Source: Sphingopyxis sp. H053 (GTDB lineage: Bacteria; Pseudomonadota; Alphaproteobacteria; Sphingomonadales; Sphingomonadaceae). From it: DNA of 39,454 bases. Positions 30,684-39,454 of this stretch are shown one piece after another (positions within the stretch are counted from its first letter, which is position 1; each line of letters starts with the position of its first letter). The position numbers and the translations under genes are program-made. The DNA lies in NCBI RefSeq assembly GCF_001468225.1, contig NZ_LNRU01000020.1, forward strand, positions 1 to 39,454, written 5' to 3'. The notes under the pieces were generated by a model. The model searched no databases. It had not been told where the DNA came from and saw only the letters and a list, made by a program, of their open reading frames with translations.

Positions 30684-30995
30684 ATGAAGCTTGCTGCCCT
30701 GCCGCTGGCCCTGCTGGCGCTCGCGCTCGCCGGATGCGCGACGCCCGAAACGCGGCTGCGCACCGGCCTCAACAATGCCGGCCTGTCGAAGGCGATGTCG
30801 GCGTGCATGGCCGAACGCATGGTCGACCGGCTGTCGCTGGTCCAGCTTCGCCGCCTGTCGGCGCTCGGCAGTCTCAAGGACAAACGCGTCACCGACCTGT
30901 CGCTCGACCAGTTTTTCCGCAAGGTCCGCGCGCTCAAGGATCCCGAGATACTGACGGTGTCGACCAGCTCCGCCGCGCTCTGCGCGCTGCGCTAA
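30684..30995 (+). CDS. small putative lipoprotein
   Basis: This 103-aa protein starts MKLAALPLALLALALAGCAT, a lipoprotein signal with lipobox LAGC (Cys18). The mature part, about 85 residues, is helical and basic (RMVDRLSLVQLRRLSALGSLKDKRVTDLSLDQFFRKVRALKD) with cysteines in SACMAE and ALCALR that may pair. GGAAGG, inside the end of the upstream gene, serves as ribosome-binding site, suggesting a two-gene operon with the serine hydrolase. It is convergent with the M23 gene, with only 4 bp between the stops. Function unknown. Confidence 0.75.
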   Translation: MKLAALPLALLALALAGCATPETRLRTGLNNAGLSKAMSACMAERMVDRLSLVQLRRLSALGSLKDKRVTDLSLDQFFRKVRALKDPEILTVSTSSAALCALR

Positions 30996-30999
30996 ATTC

Positions 31000-32124
31000 T
31001 CAATCGCCCGGAAAGCGCACGACGAGGTTCGGCGGCGGAAAGCTGTTCCGCACCGTTTCGGAGCGGTCGGCCGGCAGCCATGCTTCGCGACGGGAAAAGC
31101 TTTCGATCGTGGCATATTGCCCCAGCCGCGTAAGCGAGGTGACGACATAGGGCTGGCCCTCGGCGCCGAGGATCGACGCGCGGTCGGCGAGGTGGAAATG
31201 GAGGTGCGGCGCGCTCGCCTGCCCGGTGAAGCCGAGGAAGCCGACGACCTGCCCCGCCTTGACGCGGTCGCCGACCGCGACCGGCGCGCCCTGTTTCATA
31301 TGCTCATAGGTCGCGATGCGGCCGCCGCCGATGTCGAGCATCACGAAATTGCCGCTGGCGTCGGCAATCCCGGGCCTCGGCCTGCCCGATACGGTGGCCG
31401 GGTCGGGGACATCGTCGCGCACCGCGACGACCGTACCGTCTGCGACCGCGAGCACCTCGGCGCCGAAGCCATAGTGATTCGCCGGGATATTGGCATCGCC
31501 CGACGACAATTTTCCTTTCGTGTCGACCTTCATATAGTCGATCGCGAAACGGCCGGGCAGGGTGGCCGATCCTTCGGTGGCATAGAAGACGCGGCGATGC
31601 CCGCGCTCCATGCCGGGATCATACACCGCGACCCACGGGCCGCCGCGCAGCGGCGGCGACAGGCGGGGCAGAGCGGCGGCCTCCGGCGTTGCCGTGCCGC
31701 CCGAAATTGTGAAATCACCTTCATTGGTGTCGATCTTGCTCAGCGTCAGGCTGTGCGAGATCGATCCGCGGAGATAGGCGGCGGGGACGGGCGCGCCGAT
31801 ATAGACGACAGCGCGGCGGCCGATGGGAATGATCCGCGAATTGGCTTCGGGCGGCCCGACGAGATCGATCGCCGTGGGCAGTTCGTCCCGGCTATAGGTC
31901 TTGATCGGCGTGTCGCCTGCCTTGATCGCGAGCGCGTTCAGCTCGAGCGGATGGCTGGAAAAATTGGTGAGGTGGAGTTCATAGACGAGCTGGTCGGCGT
32001 CGCCGATCCGAACGATTTTGGGCGCCTCGACGATTTGTACATCGATCGACTGGTTCACTTGTGCCGTCGCGGCGACCGCACCGGCGAGCGTCAACCATGT
32101 CAAAACAAGAAGCTTTATCCGCAT
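31000..32124 (-). CDS. M23-family peptidase-like exported protein
   Basis: This protein of about 374 aa starts at 32124 (MRIKLLVLTWLTLAGAVAAT); an in-frame ATG at 32139 is possible. A signal peptide, cleaved near TAQ, is followed by an N-terminal beta domain of about 170 residues. The C-terminal LytM/M23 domain has GAEVLAVADGTVVAVRDD, GNFVMLDIGGGRIATYEHM, VGDRVKAGQVVGFLGFTGQAS and APHLHFHL (HxH ligand). The first metal ligand motif, normally HxGxD, reads RFAIDYMKVD here, so the first His is missing, as in a recognisable alphaproteobacterial subgroup. Enzyme activity is uncertain. The role is probably cell-wall related. Confidence 0.85.
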   Translation of the reverse strand: MRIKLLVLTWLTLAGAVAATAQVNQSIDVQIVEAPKIVRIGDADQLVYELHLTNFSSHPLELNALAIKAGDTPIKTYSRDELPTAIDLVGPPEANSRIIPIGRRAVVYIGAPVPAAYLRGSISHSLTLSKIDTNEGDFTISGGTATPEAAALPRLSPPLRGGPWVAVYDPGMERGHRRVFYATEGSATLPGRFAIDYMKVDTKGKLSSGDANIPANHYGFGAEVLAVADGTVVAVRDDVPDPATVSGRPRPGIADASGNFVMLDIGGGRIATYEHMKQGAPVAVGDRVKAGQVVGFLGFTGQASAPHLHFHLADRASILGAEGQPYVVTSLTRLGQYATIESFSRREAWLPADRSETVRNSFPPPNLVVRFPGD

Positions 32125-32330
32125 CTTCGCGTCCCTCATCCCGATCCCTCGACCGTGCCCGATTATCAACTCGGGCCCGGGGCGTCATCCGAAAGACGGA
32201 CCGGCTCGCCGCAAGCCTTTGCCGCGCACAAGAATATCTGGGGCTACCCGGGGGTAGAATTGGCGCCAAACTTGTGCTTAGGCGGCGCCGATCCTCTCCC
32301 TTCACAGAGTCGAAAGGCCCGGCAGACCTC

Positions 32331-33536
<1,206 letters not shown>

Positions 33537-33545
33537 CTCCTCGAC

Positions 33546-33575
33546 CACCCCTCCCCACCGTGAGGGGGAGGGGTG
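33546..33575 (+). terminator. hairpin after sucC
   Basis: CACCCCTCCCC and GGGGAGGGGTG form an 11-bp perfect stem with an 8-nt loop, 9 bp after the sucC stop. It lacks a U-tract. It probably separates sucC from etfBA transcription. Confidence 0.55.
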
Positions 33576-33576
33576 A

Positions 33577-33607
33577 GGTTGACGTTTACGTAAACCGCAA
33601 TTATGGC
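33577..33607 (+). promoter_or_regulatory. etfBA promoter with a 20-bp near-palindrome, candidate LiuR-type operator
   Basis: 33577-33596 reads GGTTGACGTTTACGTAAACC: 8 of 10 base pairs of the dyad match, with core ACGTTTACGT. It contains the perfect GTTTACGTAAAC (33584-33595). TTGACG (33579-33584) is a -35 with five matches; a 17-bp spacer leads to TATGGC (33602-33607) as a weak -10. An operator lying in the -35/spacer fits a MerR-family regulator such as LiuR, whose alphaproteobacterial sites I recall as ACGT-rich; regulator identity is inferred. Confidence 0.5.
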
Positions 33608-33643
33608 GCAGTGCACAATTTGTTGAGAGGAGCTTTGCAAGCC

Positions 33644-34393
33644 ATGAAAATCCTCGTCCCCGTCAAGCGGGTGCTCGATTATAACGTCAAGCCGCGGGTC
33701 AAGTCCGACGGCACCGGCGTTGACCTTGCCAATGTCAAAATGTCGATGAACCCGTTCGACGAGATCGGTGTCGAAGAAGCGATTCGCCTGAAGGAAAAGG
33801 GCGTCGCGACCGAGATCATCGCGGTTTCCGTCGGCCCGGCCAAGGCGCAGGAAACGCTGCGCACCGCGCTCGCGATGGGCGCCGACCGCGCGATCCTCGT
33901 GCAGACCGACGATGCGGTCGAGCCGCTCGCGCTCGCGAAGATCTTCAAGGCAATCGCCGACGCCGAACAGCCGGGTCTCGTGATCCTTGGCAAGCAGGCG
34001 ATCGACGACGACAACAACCAGACCGGCCAGATGCTCGCGGCATTGACCGGTTGGGCGCAGGGCACCTTTGCCAGCGCGGTCAACGTCGATGGCGACAGCG
34101 TCAGTGTGACGCGCGAAGTCGATGGCGGCCTCGAAACGGTGAAGCTCAAGCTTCCCGCGATCGTCACCACCGACCTGCGTTTGAACGAGCCGCGTTATGC
34201 CTCGCTGCCGAACATCATGAAGGCGAAGTCGAAGCCGCTCGATACCAAGACCCCCGCCGATTACGGCGTCGACACCGCCCCGCGCGTCAAGACGGTCAAG
34301 GTTTCGGAACCGCCCGTCCGCTCGGCCGGCGTCAAGGTCGCCGATGTCGATGAACTGGTTGCCAAGCTGAAAGCGCTGGGAGTGCACTCATGA
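33644..34393 (+). CDS. etfB: electron transfer flavoprotein beta subunit
   Basis: This 249-aa subunit of ETF collects electrons from acyl-CoA dehydrogenases. It binds AMP. Visible segments are MKILVPVKRVLDYNVKPRVKSDGTG, SMNPFDEIGVEEAIRLKEKG, GADRAILVQTD, LVILGKQAIDDDNNQTGQMLA and NIMKAKSKPLDTKTPADYGVD (recognition loop region). AGAGGAG lies 11 nt before ATG 33644. Its stop overlaps the etfA start in ATGA. Confidence 0.96.
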   Translation: MKILVPVKRVLDYNVKPRVKSDGTGVDLANVKMSMNPFDEIGVEEAIRLKEKGVATEIIAVSVGPAKAQETLRTALAMGADRAILVQTDDAVEPLALAKIFKAIADAEQPGLVILGKQAIDDDNNQTGQMLAALTGWAQGTFASAVNVDGDSVSVTREVDGGLETVKLKLPAIVTTDLRLNEPRYASLPNIMKAKSKPLDTKTPADYGVDTAPRVKTVKVSEPPVRSAGVKVADVDELVAKLKALGVHS

Positions 34394-35319
34394 AAACTCT
34401 GGTTTGGGTCGAACATGACGGCAAGGCCGTCAAGGACGCCACGCTTGCGGTCGTCACTGCCGCGTCGAAGCTTGGCGAAGTCCATCTGCTTGTCGCCGGT
34501 TCGGGCGTTGATGCGGTGGCCAAGGAAGCCGCACAGATCGCTGGTGTCGGCAAGGTCCATGTCGCCGACAACGCCGCTTTCGGTCACAACCTGCCCGAAA
34601 ATGTCGCGCCGCTCGTCGCCGACCTGATGGGCAGCCACGACGCATTCCTCGCGCCCGCAACGACGACCGGCAAGAATATCGCGCCGCGCGTCGCTGCGCT
34701 GCTCGACGTGATGCAGATTTCGGAAATCCTGTCGGTAGAGGGTCCGAAGACCTTCACCCGCCCGATCTACGCCGGCAACGCAATCGCGACCGTCGAATCG
34801 TCGGATGCGAAGCTGGTCCTGACCGTTCGCGGCACCGCGTTCGACAAGGCCGCGACCTCGGGCGGTTCGGGCACCGTCGAAGCCGTGGGCGCGGGCAGCG
34901 ATGCCGGCATCTCGAGCTTTGTCGGCGCCGAAATAGCCAAGTCGGAGCGTCCTGAGCTGACCTCGGCGAAGATCATCGTGTCGGGTGGCCGCGCGCTGGG
35001 TTCGTCCGAGAAATATCAGGAAGTGATCGTCCCGCTCGCCGACAAGCTCGGCGCTGCGCTCGGTGCTTCGCGCGCCGCGGTCGATGCGGGCTATGTCCCC
35101 AACGATTATCAGGTCGGCCAGACTGGCAAGATCGTCGCGCCGCAGGTCTATTTCGCAATCGGCATCTCGGGCGCGATCCAGCATCTCGCCGGCATGAAGG
35201 ATTCGAAGACGATCGTCGCGATCAACAAGGACGAAGACGCCCCGATCTTCCAGGTCGCCGACTTCGGCCTCGTCGCCGATCTGTTCAACGCCGTTCCCGA
35301 GCTGACCGGCAAGATCTGA
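34390..35319 (+). CDS. etfA: electron transfer flavoprotein alpha subunit
   Basis: This 309-aa FAD-binding subunit overlaps etfB by 4 nt (ATGA), so they are translationally coupled and made in equal amounts. The C-terminal FAD domain is clear: SGGRALGSSEKYQEVIVPLADKLGAALGASRAAVDAGYVPNDYQVGQTGKIVAPQVYFAIGISGAIQHLAGMKDSKTIVAINKDEDAPIFQVADFGLVADLF, carrying the ETF-alpha signature. Electrons pass from here to ETF:ubiquinone oxidoreductase (gene not in the window). Confidence 0.96.
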   Translation: MKTLVWVEHDGKAVKDATLAVVTAASKLGEVHLLVAGSGVDAVAKEAAQIAGVGKVHVADNAAFGHNLPENVAPLVADLMGSHDAFLAPATTTGKNIAPRVAALLDVMQISEILSVEGPKTFTRPIYAGNAIATVESSDAKLVLTVRGTAFDKAATSGGSGTVEAVGAGSDAGISSFVGAEIAKSERPELTSAKIIVSGGRALGSSEKYQEVIVPLADKLGAALGASRAAVDAGYVPNDYQVGQTGKIVAPQVYFAIGISGAIQHLAGMKDSKTIVAINKDEDAPIFQVADFGLVADLFNAVPELTGKI

Positions 35320-35325
35320 TCCGCC

Positions 35326-36681
35326 GTGGCTGGCGATCACCCCGGCGTGCCCGGACTGGGCGACGCGCCGTTCAACGCCGGCGGGCGCCGCGCCACGCGC
35401 TCGGCGTCGCGCCCGGATGACGAAAACAGCGAAGCGATCGGGGGCGAAGAGGCTCTCGATCGCTCGTTGATATTGGCGAGCGTCGCGCGCGATGCGCGGC
35501 TCGACAAGAAATTCCTGCTGCTGATCATCCTTTCCGCGGCGATCGCGACGCTGGGCCTGTTGCAAAGCTCGACCGCGGTCGTGATCGGCGCGATGCTGGT
35601 ATCGCCTTTGATGGGGCCGATCATGGGGATCGGCTTTGGTCTGGCGACCATCGAAAGCAATCTGATCCGCCGTTCGCTGGTGACGCTTGCCGCCGGGATG
35701 GCGGTCGCGATCCTCGTCGCGATGCTGATCATCTGGTTGTCGCCGATCAAGGACGTCACCCCCGAACTGCGCGCGCGAACCCAGCCGACCCTCCTCGACC
35801 TCGGCGTCGCGGTGGTCGGCGGCATCGCGGGCGTTTATGCGATCATGCGCAAGCTGTCGGGCGTCATGGTCGGCGTCGCGATCGCGACGGCGCTGGTGCC
35901 GCCGCTGTCGACGGTCGGCTTCGGGCTGGTGACGGGGCGGATGGATTTCGCGCTCGGCGCGGCGCTCCTGTTCCTGACCAACACGCTTGCTATTGCCTTT
36001 GCGGCGACGATCGTTGCGCGGCTCAATCATTTCGGGCCATCGCTCACGCGCCAGCATACGGCGGTGCAGGCCGTCGGCATCGTTGCGGCGCTCGGCATAT
36101 TGTCGATCCCGCTTGCGCTGTCGCTCAACAATATCGTCCGCGAAATCGGCGCGCGCACGACCGTACAGACCGAACTCAATCGCCTGCTCGGCAAGGACGA
36201 TCGCGTCGACAGCCTGAACGTCCGGGTCGAAAATGACGAAATTGCAGTCGATGGCGTCGTGCTCGTCGGTCAATATGCCGCGCAGCTCAACGCCAATCTG
36301 GCGCGGGCCGTGCGGGCCAAGGTGCAACGCGACGTGCGCGTCAGCATCGCCCAGTTGCGCCAGCAGACCAACGCCGCGGTGGAGTTCGAGGAACGGCTGA
36401 ACCAGCGCATCGCGACGCTCGAGCAACGCGAAGACGACAGCCGCGAAATCCTCGCCGGTCTGACCGTCGGCGAGCTTGTCGCGCGCGAACGCGTGCTGAT
36501 CGACGCGCAGGCGCGGCGCGTCGTCGTTCAGCGCGACCGCGAGGCGGAGGGCGAGCAGGTCGCCGCCGCGGTCGACCGCATCATCGCGGCGGTGCAGGCG
36601 GGCTATCCGCAATGGCTGATCCAGAATGGCAGTCTCACGGCGGTAGAGACGCCCGTGGCGGAAGCCGCCGCGACCGAATAG
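35326..36681 (+). CDS. DUF389 membrane protein
   Basis: This 451-aa protein starts at GTG 35326, 6 bp after the etfA stop. The first 60 residues are polar. DUF389 follows with about six transmembrane segments: FLLLIILSAAIATLGLLQSSTAVVIGAMLVSPLMGPIMGIGFGLA, the hallmark first part, then VTLAAGMAVAILVAMLIIW, LLDLGVAVVGGIAGVYAIM, GVMVGVAIATALVPPLSTVGFGL and FALGAALLFLTNTLAIAFAA. The C-terminal 150 residues are a charged coiled-coil region (EFEERLNQRIATLEQRED...). The function of DUF389 is unknown. It is unlike etf in role but close enough to be co-transcribed. Confidence 0.9.
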   Translation: MAGDHPGVPGLGDAPFNAGGRRATRSASRPDDENSEAIGGEEALDRSLILASVARDARLDKKFLLLIILSAAIATLGLLQSSTAVVIGAMLVSPLMGPIMGIGFGLATIESNLIRRSLVTLAAGMAVAILVAMLIIWLSPIKDVTPELRARTQPTLLDLGVAVVGGIAGVYAIMRKLSGVMVGVAIATALVPPLSTVGFGLVTGRMDFALGAALLFLTNTLAIAFAATIVARLNHFGPSLTRQHTAVQAVGIVAALGILSIPLALSLNNIVREIGARTTVQTELNRLLGKDDRVDSLNVRVENDEIAVDGVVLVGQYAAQLNANLARAVRAKVQRDVRVSIAQLRQQTNAAVEFEERLNQRIATLEQREDDSREILAGLTVGELVARERVLIDAQARRVVVQRDREAEGEQVAAAVDRIIAAVQAGYPQWLIQNGSLTAVETPVAEAAATE

Positions 36682-36773
36682 GCTTGCGCAGACCTATTCG
36701 GGTTGACCTGTCGCGCCCGATCCCATGTGATGCGCGCCGGACCCGGCGGACGCCCGGGCAGGGGAGAGGCGAT

Positions 36774-38054
36774 ATGCGCGGCAAGCGACTGGCGTTGGCG
36801 ATGATGATGGCGAGTGCGGGCCTGGCGGCGAGCGCTCCGCCGCTGCACGCGCAGGCGGCGCTGCGCGAAGTGGTAACGATCGACAAGGCGCGGATCGATG
36901 CGGCGCTGAAGGCGATGATCGCCGACGGCCGCGCCGCCGGAGCTTCGGCGCTGATCTGGCAGGACGGGCGCGAGGTTTATTTCGGCAGCGCCGGCATGGC
37001 CGACCGCGAAGCGAAGCGCCCGATGCGCCGCGACACGATCGCGCAAATCTATTCGATGACCAAGCCGGTCACCGGCGTCGCGCTGATGCAATTGTGGGAA
37101 GCGGGCAAGTTCCATCTCGACGATCCGCTGTCCAGATATCTCCCCGAATATGTGAACATGCGTGTCTATGCGGGCAAGGACGCCGCGGGTCAGCCGCGTT
37201 ACGTGCCCACCGATCGGCCGATCACTATCCGCGACATCCTGCGCCACACCGCGGGTTTCGCTTATGGCGCCGGGCCGACGCCCGCACATGACGCCTATGT
37301 CGCGGCCGAACCGCTCGCACTGACAATCCCCCTTGCCGAGGCGAGCAAGCGTCTCGCGGGCGTGCCTTTGCTGTACCAGCCGGGCACGCAGTGGGAATAT
37401 AGCATCGCGGTCGATGTGCAGGCGGCGCTCGTCGAGAAGCTCTCGGGCCAGCGCTTCGCCGACTATGTCCGCGCGCATATCTTCGAACCGCTCAAAATGC
37501 GGGACACCGCGTGGCGCCAGCCCGACGCGCGCCTGCCGCGCTTCGCGGCGATGAATGTGAAGACGGACGGCAAGCTGGTTCAGCAAGCCGCGGCCGAGGC
37601 GCAGGTGCTGAATTTCAGGGACCATGCGCTGACACCCGGCGGCTTCGGCCTCGCCTCGACGCTCGACGATTATCAACGCTTCGCGCGCATGTTGCTGAAC
37701 AAGGGGGAACTCGACGGCGCGCGCATCCTCAAACCCTCGACCGTCAAGCTGATGGCGACCGACCAGCTCGACCCGGCGATCACCGAACGCGCGTGGCTCC
37801 CCGGCAAGGGCCATGTCGGTTTTGGCTTCGACTTCGCAGTGCGCAACGGCCAGCCACTGACTGCCGAAGAAAGCCGCGGCGCGACGGGTGAATATTTCTG
37901 GGACGGCATGGCATCGACCCTTTTCTGGGTCGATCCGGCGAACAGGCTGACCGCGGTCTTCTTCGTCCAGACCATCCCCTATGACGGTACGCTCCACCGC
38001 GATTTTCGCGCCGCGGTCTATGGGCCGGACTATCGGGGCCCCGCGGGCGACTAG
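36774..38054 (+). CDS. class C beta-lactamase-like serine hydrolase
   Basis: This 426-aa protein has a signal peptide (MRGKRLALAMMMASAGLAAS, cleavage near HAQA). The domain is of the serine beta-lactamase / penicillin-binding class C type: QIYSMTKPVTGVALMQLWE with SxxK (Ser-Met-Thr-Lys), ILRHTAGFAYG, PGTQWEYSIAVDVQAALVE where the second motif YxN reads YSI, and a C-terminal GEYFWDGMASTLFWVDP in place of KTG. Such proteins are often esterases or D-aminopeptidases; loss of the Asn argues against a beta-lactamase. GGAGAGG precedes ATG 36774. A frame open from 36612 upstream overlaps the previous gene and is not used. Confidence 0.88.
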   Translation: MRGKRLALAMMMASAGLAASAPPLHAQAALREVVTIDKARIDAALKAMIADGRAAGASALIWQDGREVYFGSAGMADREAKRPMRRDTIAQIYSMTKPVTGVALMQLWEAGKFHLDDPLSRYLPEYVNMRVYAGKDAAGQPRYVPTDRPITIRDILRHTAGFAYGAGPTPAHDAYVAAEPLALTIPLAEASKRLAGVPLLYQPGTQWEYSIAVDVQAALVEKLSGQRFADYVRAHIFEPLKMRDTAWRQPDARLPRFAAMNVKTDGKLVQQAAAEAQVLNFRDHALTPGGFGLASTLDDYQRFARMLLNKGELDGARILKPSTVKLMATDQLDPAITERAWLPGKGHVGFGFDFAVRNGQPLTAEESRGATGEYFWDGMASTLFWVDPANRLTAVFFVQTIPYDGTLHRDFRAAVYGPDYRGPAGD

Positions 38055-38122
38055 TCGGCCGCCTGGCGCTGTCATCCTTTTGTCATCGCGATGCCCTTGA
38101 GCGGCGCGAGGAGTTTTCTTCG

Positions 38123-39115
38123 ATGTCTCAACCCGACAAACGCACCCTGCTCGCCGAAGGCCTTGCGGCCGGCGATGACGATAGCGCGCTGCACGCGCGC
38201 CTTGCCGCCGCGGGCGTGTCGGCGGCGGCGGCGAAATATGAGGTCGACCGGCTCGCCAGGGATCCGATGGCGGCGATGCTGCGGCGCCAGGCGGCGCGGA
38301 TGGCGAAGCAGGGCTGGCTGCTCGCCAATCAGGAGCGGCTGGCGCGTGAGGCTGAAGGCGGCTTCGCGCTCGACACGCTCGCTGCGCCCGATGCCGGGCA
38401 TTTCTATCGCCATTATTATGAGGTCAACCGGCCCGCGAAGCTGACGGGTATCGTCGATCATTGGCCGGCGCTGACGCGCTGGTCGCTCGACCATTTCGCC
38501 GCGGCCGCGGGCGATGCCGTCGTCGAGGCGCAGGTCGAGCGCGAGCGCGACCCCGACTATGAACTGGCGAAGGACGATCATCGCCGCCTCGTCCGTTTCG
38601 GCGAACTGACCGACTGGCTCCGCAAGGACGAGGCGAGCAATGACGTCTATCTCACCGCCTACAACAGCGGCACCAACGCCGCCGCGCTCGCTCCCTTGTG
38701 GGACGATCTGGCGCCGATCGCGCTGCTCGACGATACGCGGGCGCGCGACGGTTTCTTCTGGCTCGGGCCCAGGGGCACGCTCACCCCCTGGCATCACGAC
38801 CTCACCAACAATCTGCTCGTGCAGGTGATCGGGCGCAAGCATGTGCGGATGGCGCCGCCGTGGGCGTTCGCGCGGATGCGCAACAGCCGCCACTGTTTCT
38901 CCGACTGGGGCAATGAAGCGCTACTCGCCGGCAGTGGCGATTCGGCCGTACCACCGGTGCTCGAAACAGTCATCGGCCCGGGCGAGGCCATCTTCCTGCC
39001 CGTCGGCTGGTGGCATCAGATCGAAGCGCTCGACCTCTCCGCCAGCATGAGTTTTACGAGCTTTCGCCGGCCCAATGTCCATGTTGAGGACTATGTGTCG
39101 TGGGGCGCCTTGTAA
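38123..39115 (+). CDS. cupin-like (JmjC) Fe(II)/2-oxoglutarate oxygenase
   Basis: This 330-aa protein has a helical N-terminal part (about 1-90) followed by a JmjC/cupin_8 domain. The iron site is the HxD in TPWHHDLTNNLLVQVIGRKHVRM, with a distal His in PVGWWHQIEALD. FFWLGPRGTLTPWHHD and GEAIFLPVGWWHQIEAL are the family hallmarks. These enzymes hydroxylate protein or RNA side chains (for example FIH-like or ribosomal oxygenases); the target is unknown. Near the N-terminus, DPMAAMLRRQAARMAKQGWLLANQERLAR resembles the helical segment in other cupin-like proteins. Confidence 0.88.
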   Translation: MSQPDKRTLLAEGLAAGDDDSALHARLAAAGVSAAAAKYEVDRLARDPMAAMLRRQAARMAKQGWLLANQERLAREAEGGFALDTLAAPDAGHFYRHYYEVNRPAKLTGIVDHWPALTRWSLDHFAAAAGDAVVEAQVERERDPDYELAKDDHRRLVRFGELTDWLRKDEASNDVYLTAYNSGTNAAALAPLWDDLAPIALLDDTRARDGFFWLGPRGTLTPWHHDLTNNLLVQVIGRKHVRMAPPWAFARMRNSRHCFSDWGNEALLAGSGDSAVPPVLETVIGPGEAIFLPVGWWHQIEALDLSASMSFTSFRRPNVHVEDYVSWGAL

Positions 39116-39228
39116 CATTCCTGTGAATTTGGAGTTCCTTGAGGCAGCATTTTTTCTTTCTTGATCGCCGGCTATCCTGACGCGATTGTCGGCTTGCGCT
39201 CGCTCCGCTTAGTCCGCACCATCGCGGC

Positions 39229-39454
39229 ATGACCTCGCTTCCTGACTTTCTCCCAGCGTTGATGACCCGCGTTGTCGGAGCTGGCGTTTTGTCGGGCCTG
39301 ACGCGTTTGTCGGGCGGCGCGAACATGGAGAGCTTTGCGTTCGATTGGGCGAGGGAGGCTATGTCCTGCGCCGCGCGCCGTCGGCGGATTATATGGCGGA
39401 CCGTCCGTTCGGGCATGTGGACGAGGCGGCGCTGGTGATGGCGGCGTTTGATGC
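39229..39454 (+). pseudogene. phosphotransferase family protein, 5' end, apparent frameshift
   Basis: The frame from ATG 39229 gives MTSLPDFLPALMTRVVGAGV then LSGGANMESFAFDW, the start of an APH/choline-kinase-like phosphotransferase (COG3173). After 39349 the family sequence continues in another frame, EGGYVLRRAPSADYMADRPF and GHVDEAALVMAAFDA, to the window end. One missing G in the GGG run at 39347-39349 would restore a single frame. Either the gene is broken or the base call is wrong. The rest lies outside the window. Confidence 0.6.

Noticed and set aside
34261..36612. 783-codon open frame antisense to etfA and the DUF389 gene
   Set aside because: Low-complexity arginine/aspartate-rich product, no domain; etfA and DUF389 are unmistakable on the other strand.

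Overview
The window looks like chromosomal DNA of an alphaproteobacterium of the order Sphingomonadales, probably Sphingopyxis-like. The grounds are high GC with strong G/C third-position bias, a DUF1013/TrcR-type regulator, a TonB-box-like EIVVTAR motif, a class I fumarase, a Zur/MerC pair, and sucC next to etfBA. I see no rRNA, tRNA, CRISPR array, prophage or classical IS. Most genes are housekeeping or core metabolic.

Layout. 1-3.5 kb (minus): map and clpA, separated and flanked by large GC-rich hairpin repeats. 3.5-4.7 kb: a gene-poor stretch and one lower-GC exported protein of unknown function. 4.7-7 kb: a composite inverted repeat, a small conserved protein, a divergent HerA/DUF87-type ATPase and a DUF1192 protein. 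7-11.2 kb: quinone oxidoreductase, lipoprotein, glutathione S-transferase, then an azoreductase divergent from a LysR regulator that ends in a good intrinsic terminator. 11.2-14 kb: a tight operon of a TrcR-like regulator, an MBL-fold hydrolase and a TraB/GumN protein, then a small membrane protein. 14.4-15.6 kb: a DUF481 outer-membrane barrel. 15.7-20.9 kb: a long minus-strand run (MerC-like, Zur-like, membrane protein, class I fumarase, Tat-exported M20-like protein). 21-24.4 kb: an OYE-family oxidoreductase convergent with an acyl-CoA ligase, with a 373-bp GIY-YIG nuclease unit wedged between them. 24.5-30.9 kb (plus): exported protein, PabB-PabC fusion, aspartate-type aminotransferase, a 35-codon membrane peptide coupled to a periplasmic MsrA, and a class A-like serine hydrolase followed by a small lipoprotein. 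31-32.1 kb (minus): M23-type protein. 32.3-39.5 kb (plus): sucC, etfB-etfA, DUF389 protein, class C-like serine hydrolase, JmjC/cupin hydroxylase, and the start of a phosphotransferase that appears frameshifted.

Functional themes. Central and fatty-acid metabolism: FumA, SucC, ETF, acyl-CoA ligase and OYE-type reductase. ETF links acyl-CoA oxidation to the respiratory chain, and a near-palindromic operator-like site lies over its promoter. Proteostasis and envelope upkeep: MetAP, ClpA, periplasmic MsrA, M23, serine hydrolases and DUF481. Metal homeostasis: MerC-like and Zur-like proteins with dyads upstream.

The most unusual structure is the GIY-YIG unit at 22388-22760. A roughly 97-codon nuclease gene fills the space between two perfect 31-bp inverted repeats. 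Each repeat is itself a hairpin, and related hairpins occur singly elsewhere in the window (6730-6749, 17378-17458). This suggests a minimal nuclease-plus-palindrome mobile element, analogous in logic to RAYT/REP systems. Everything here is read by eye; family names rest on recognised motifs, not on database searches.
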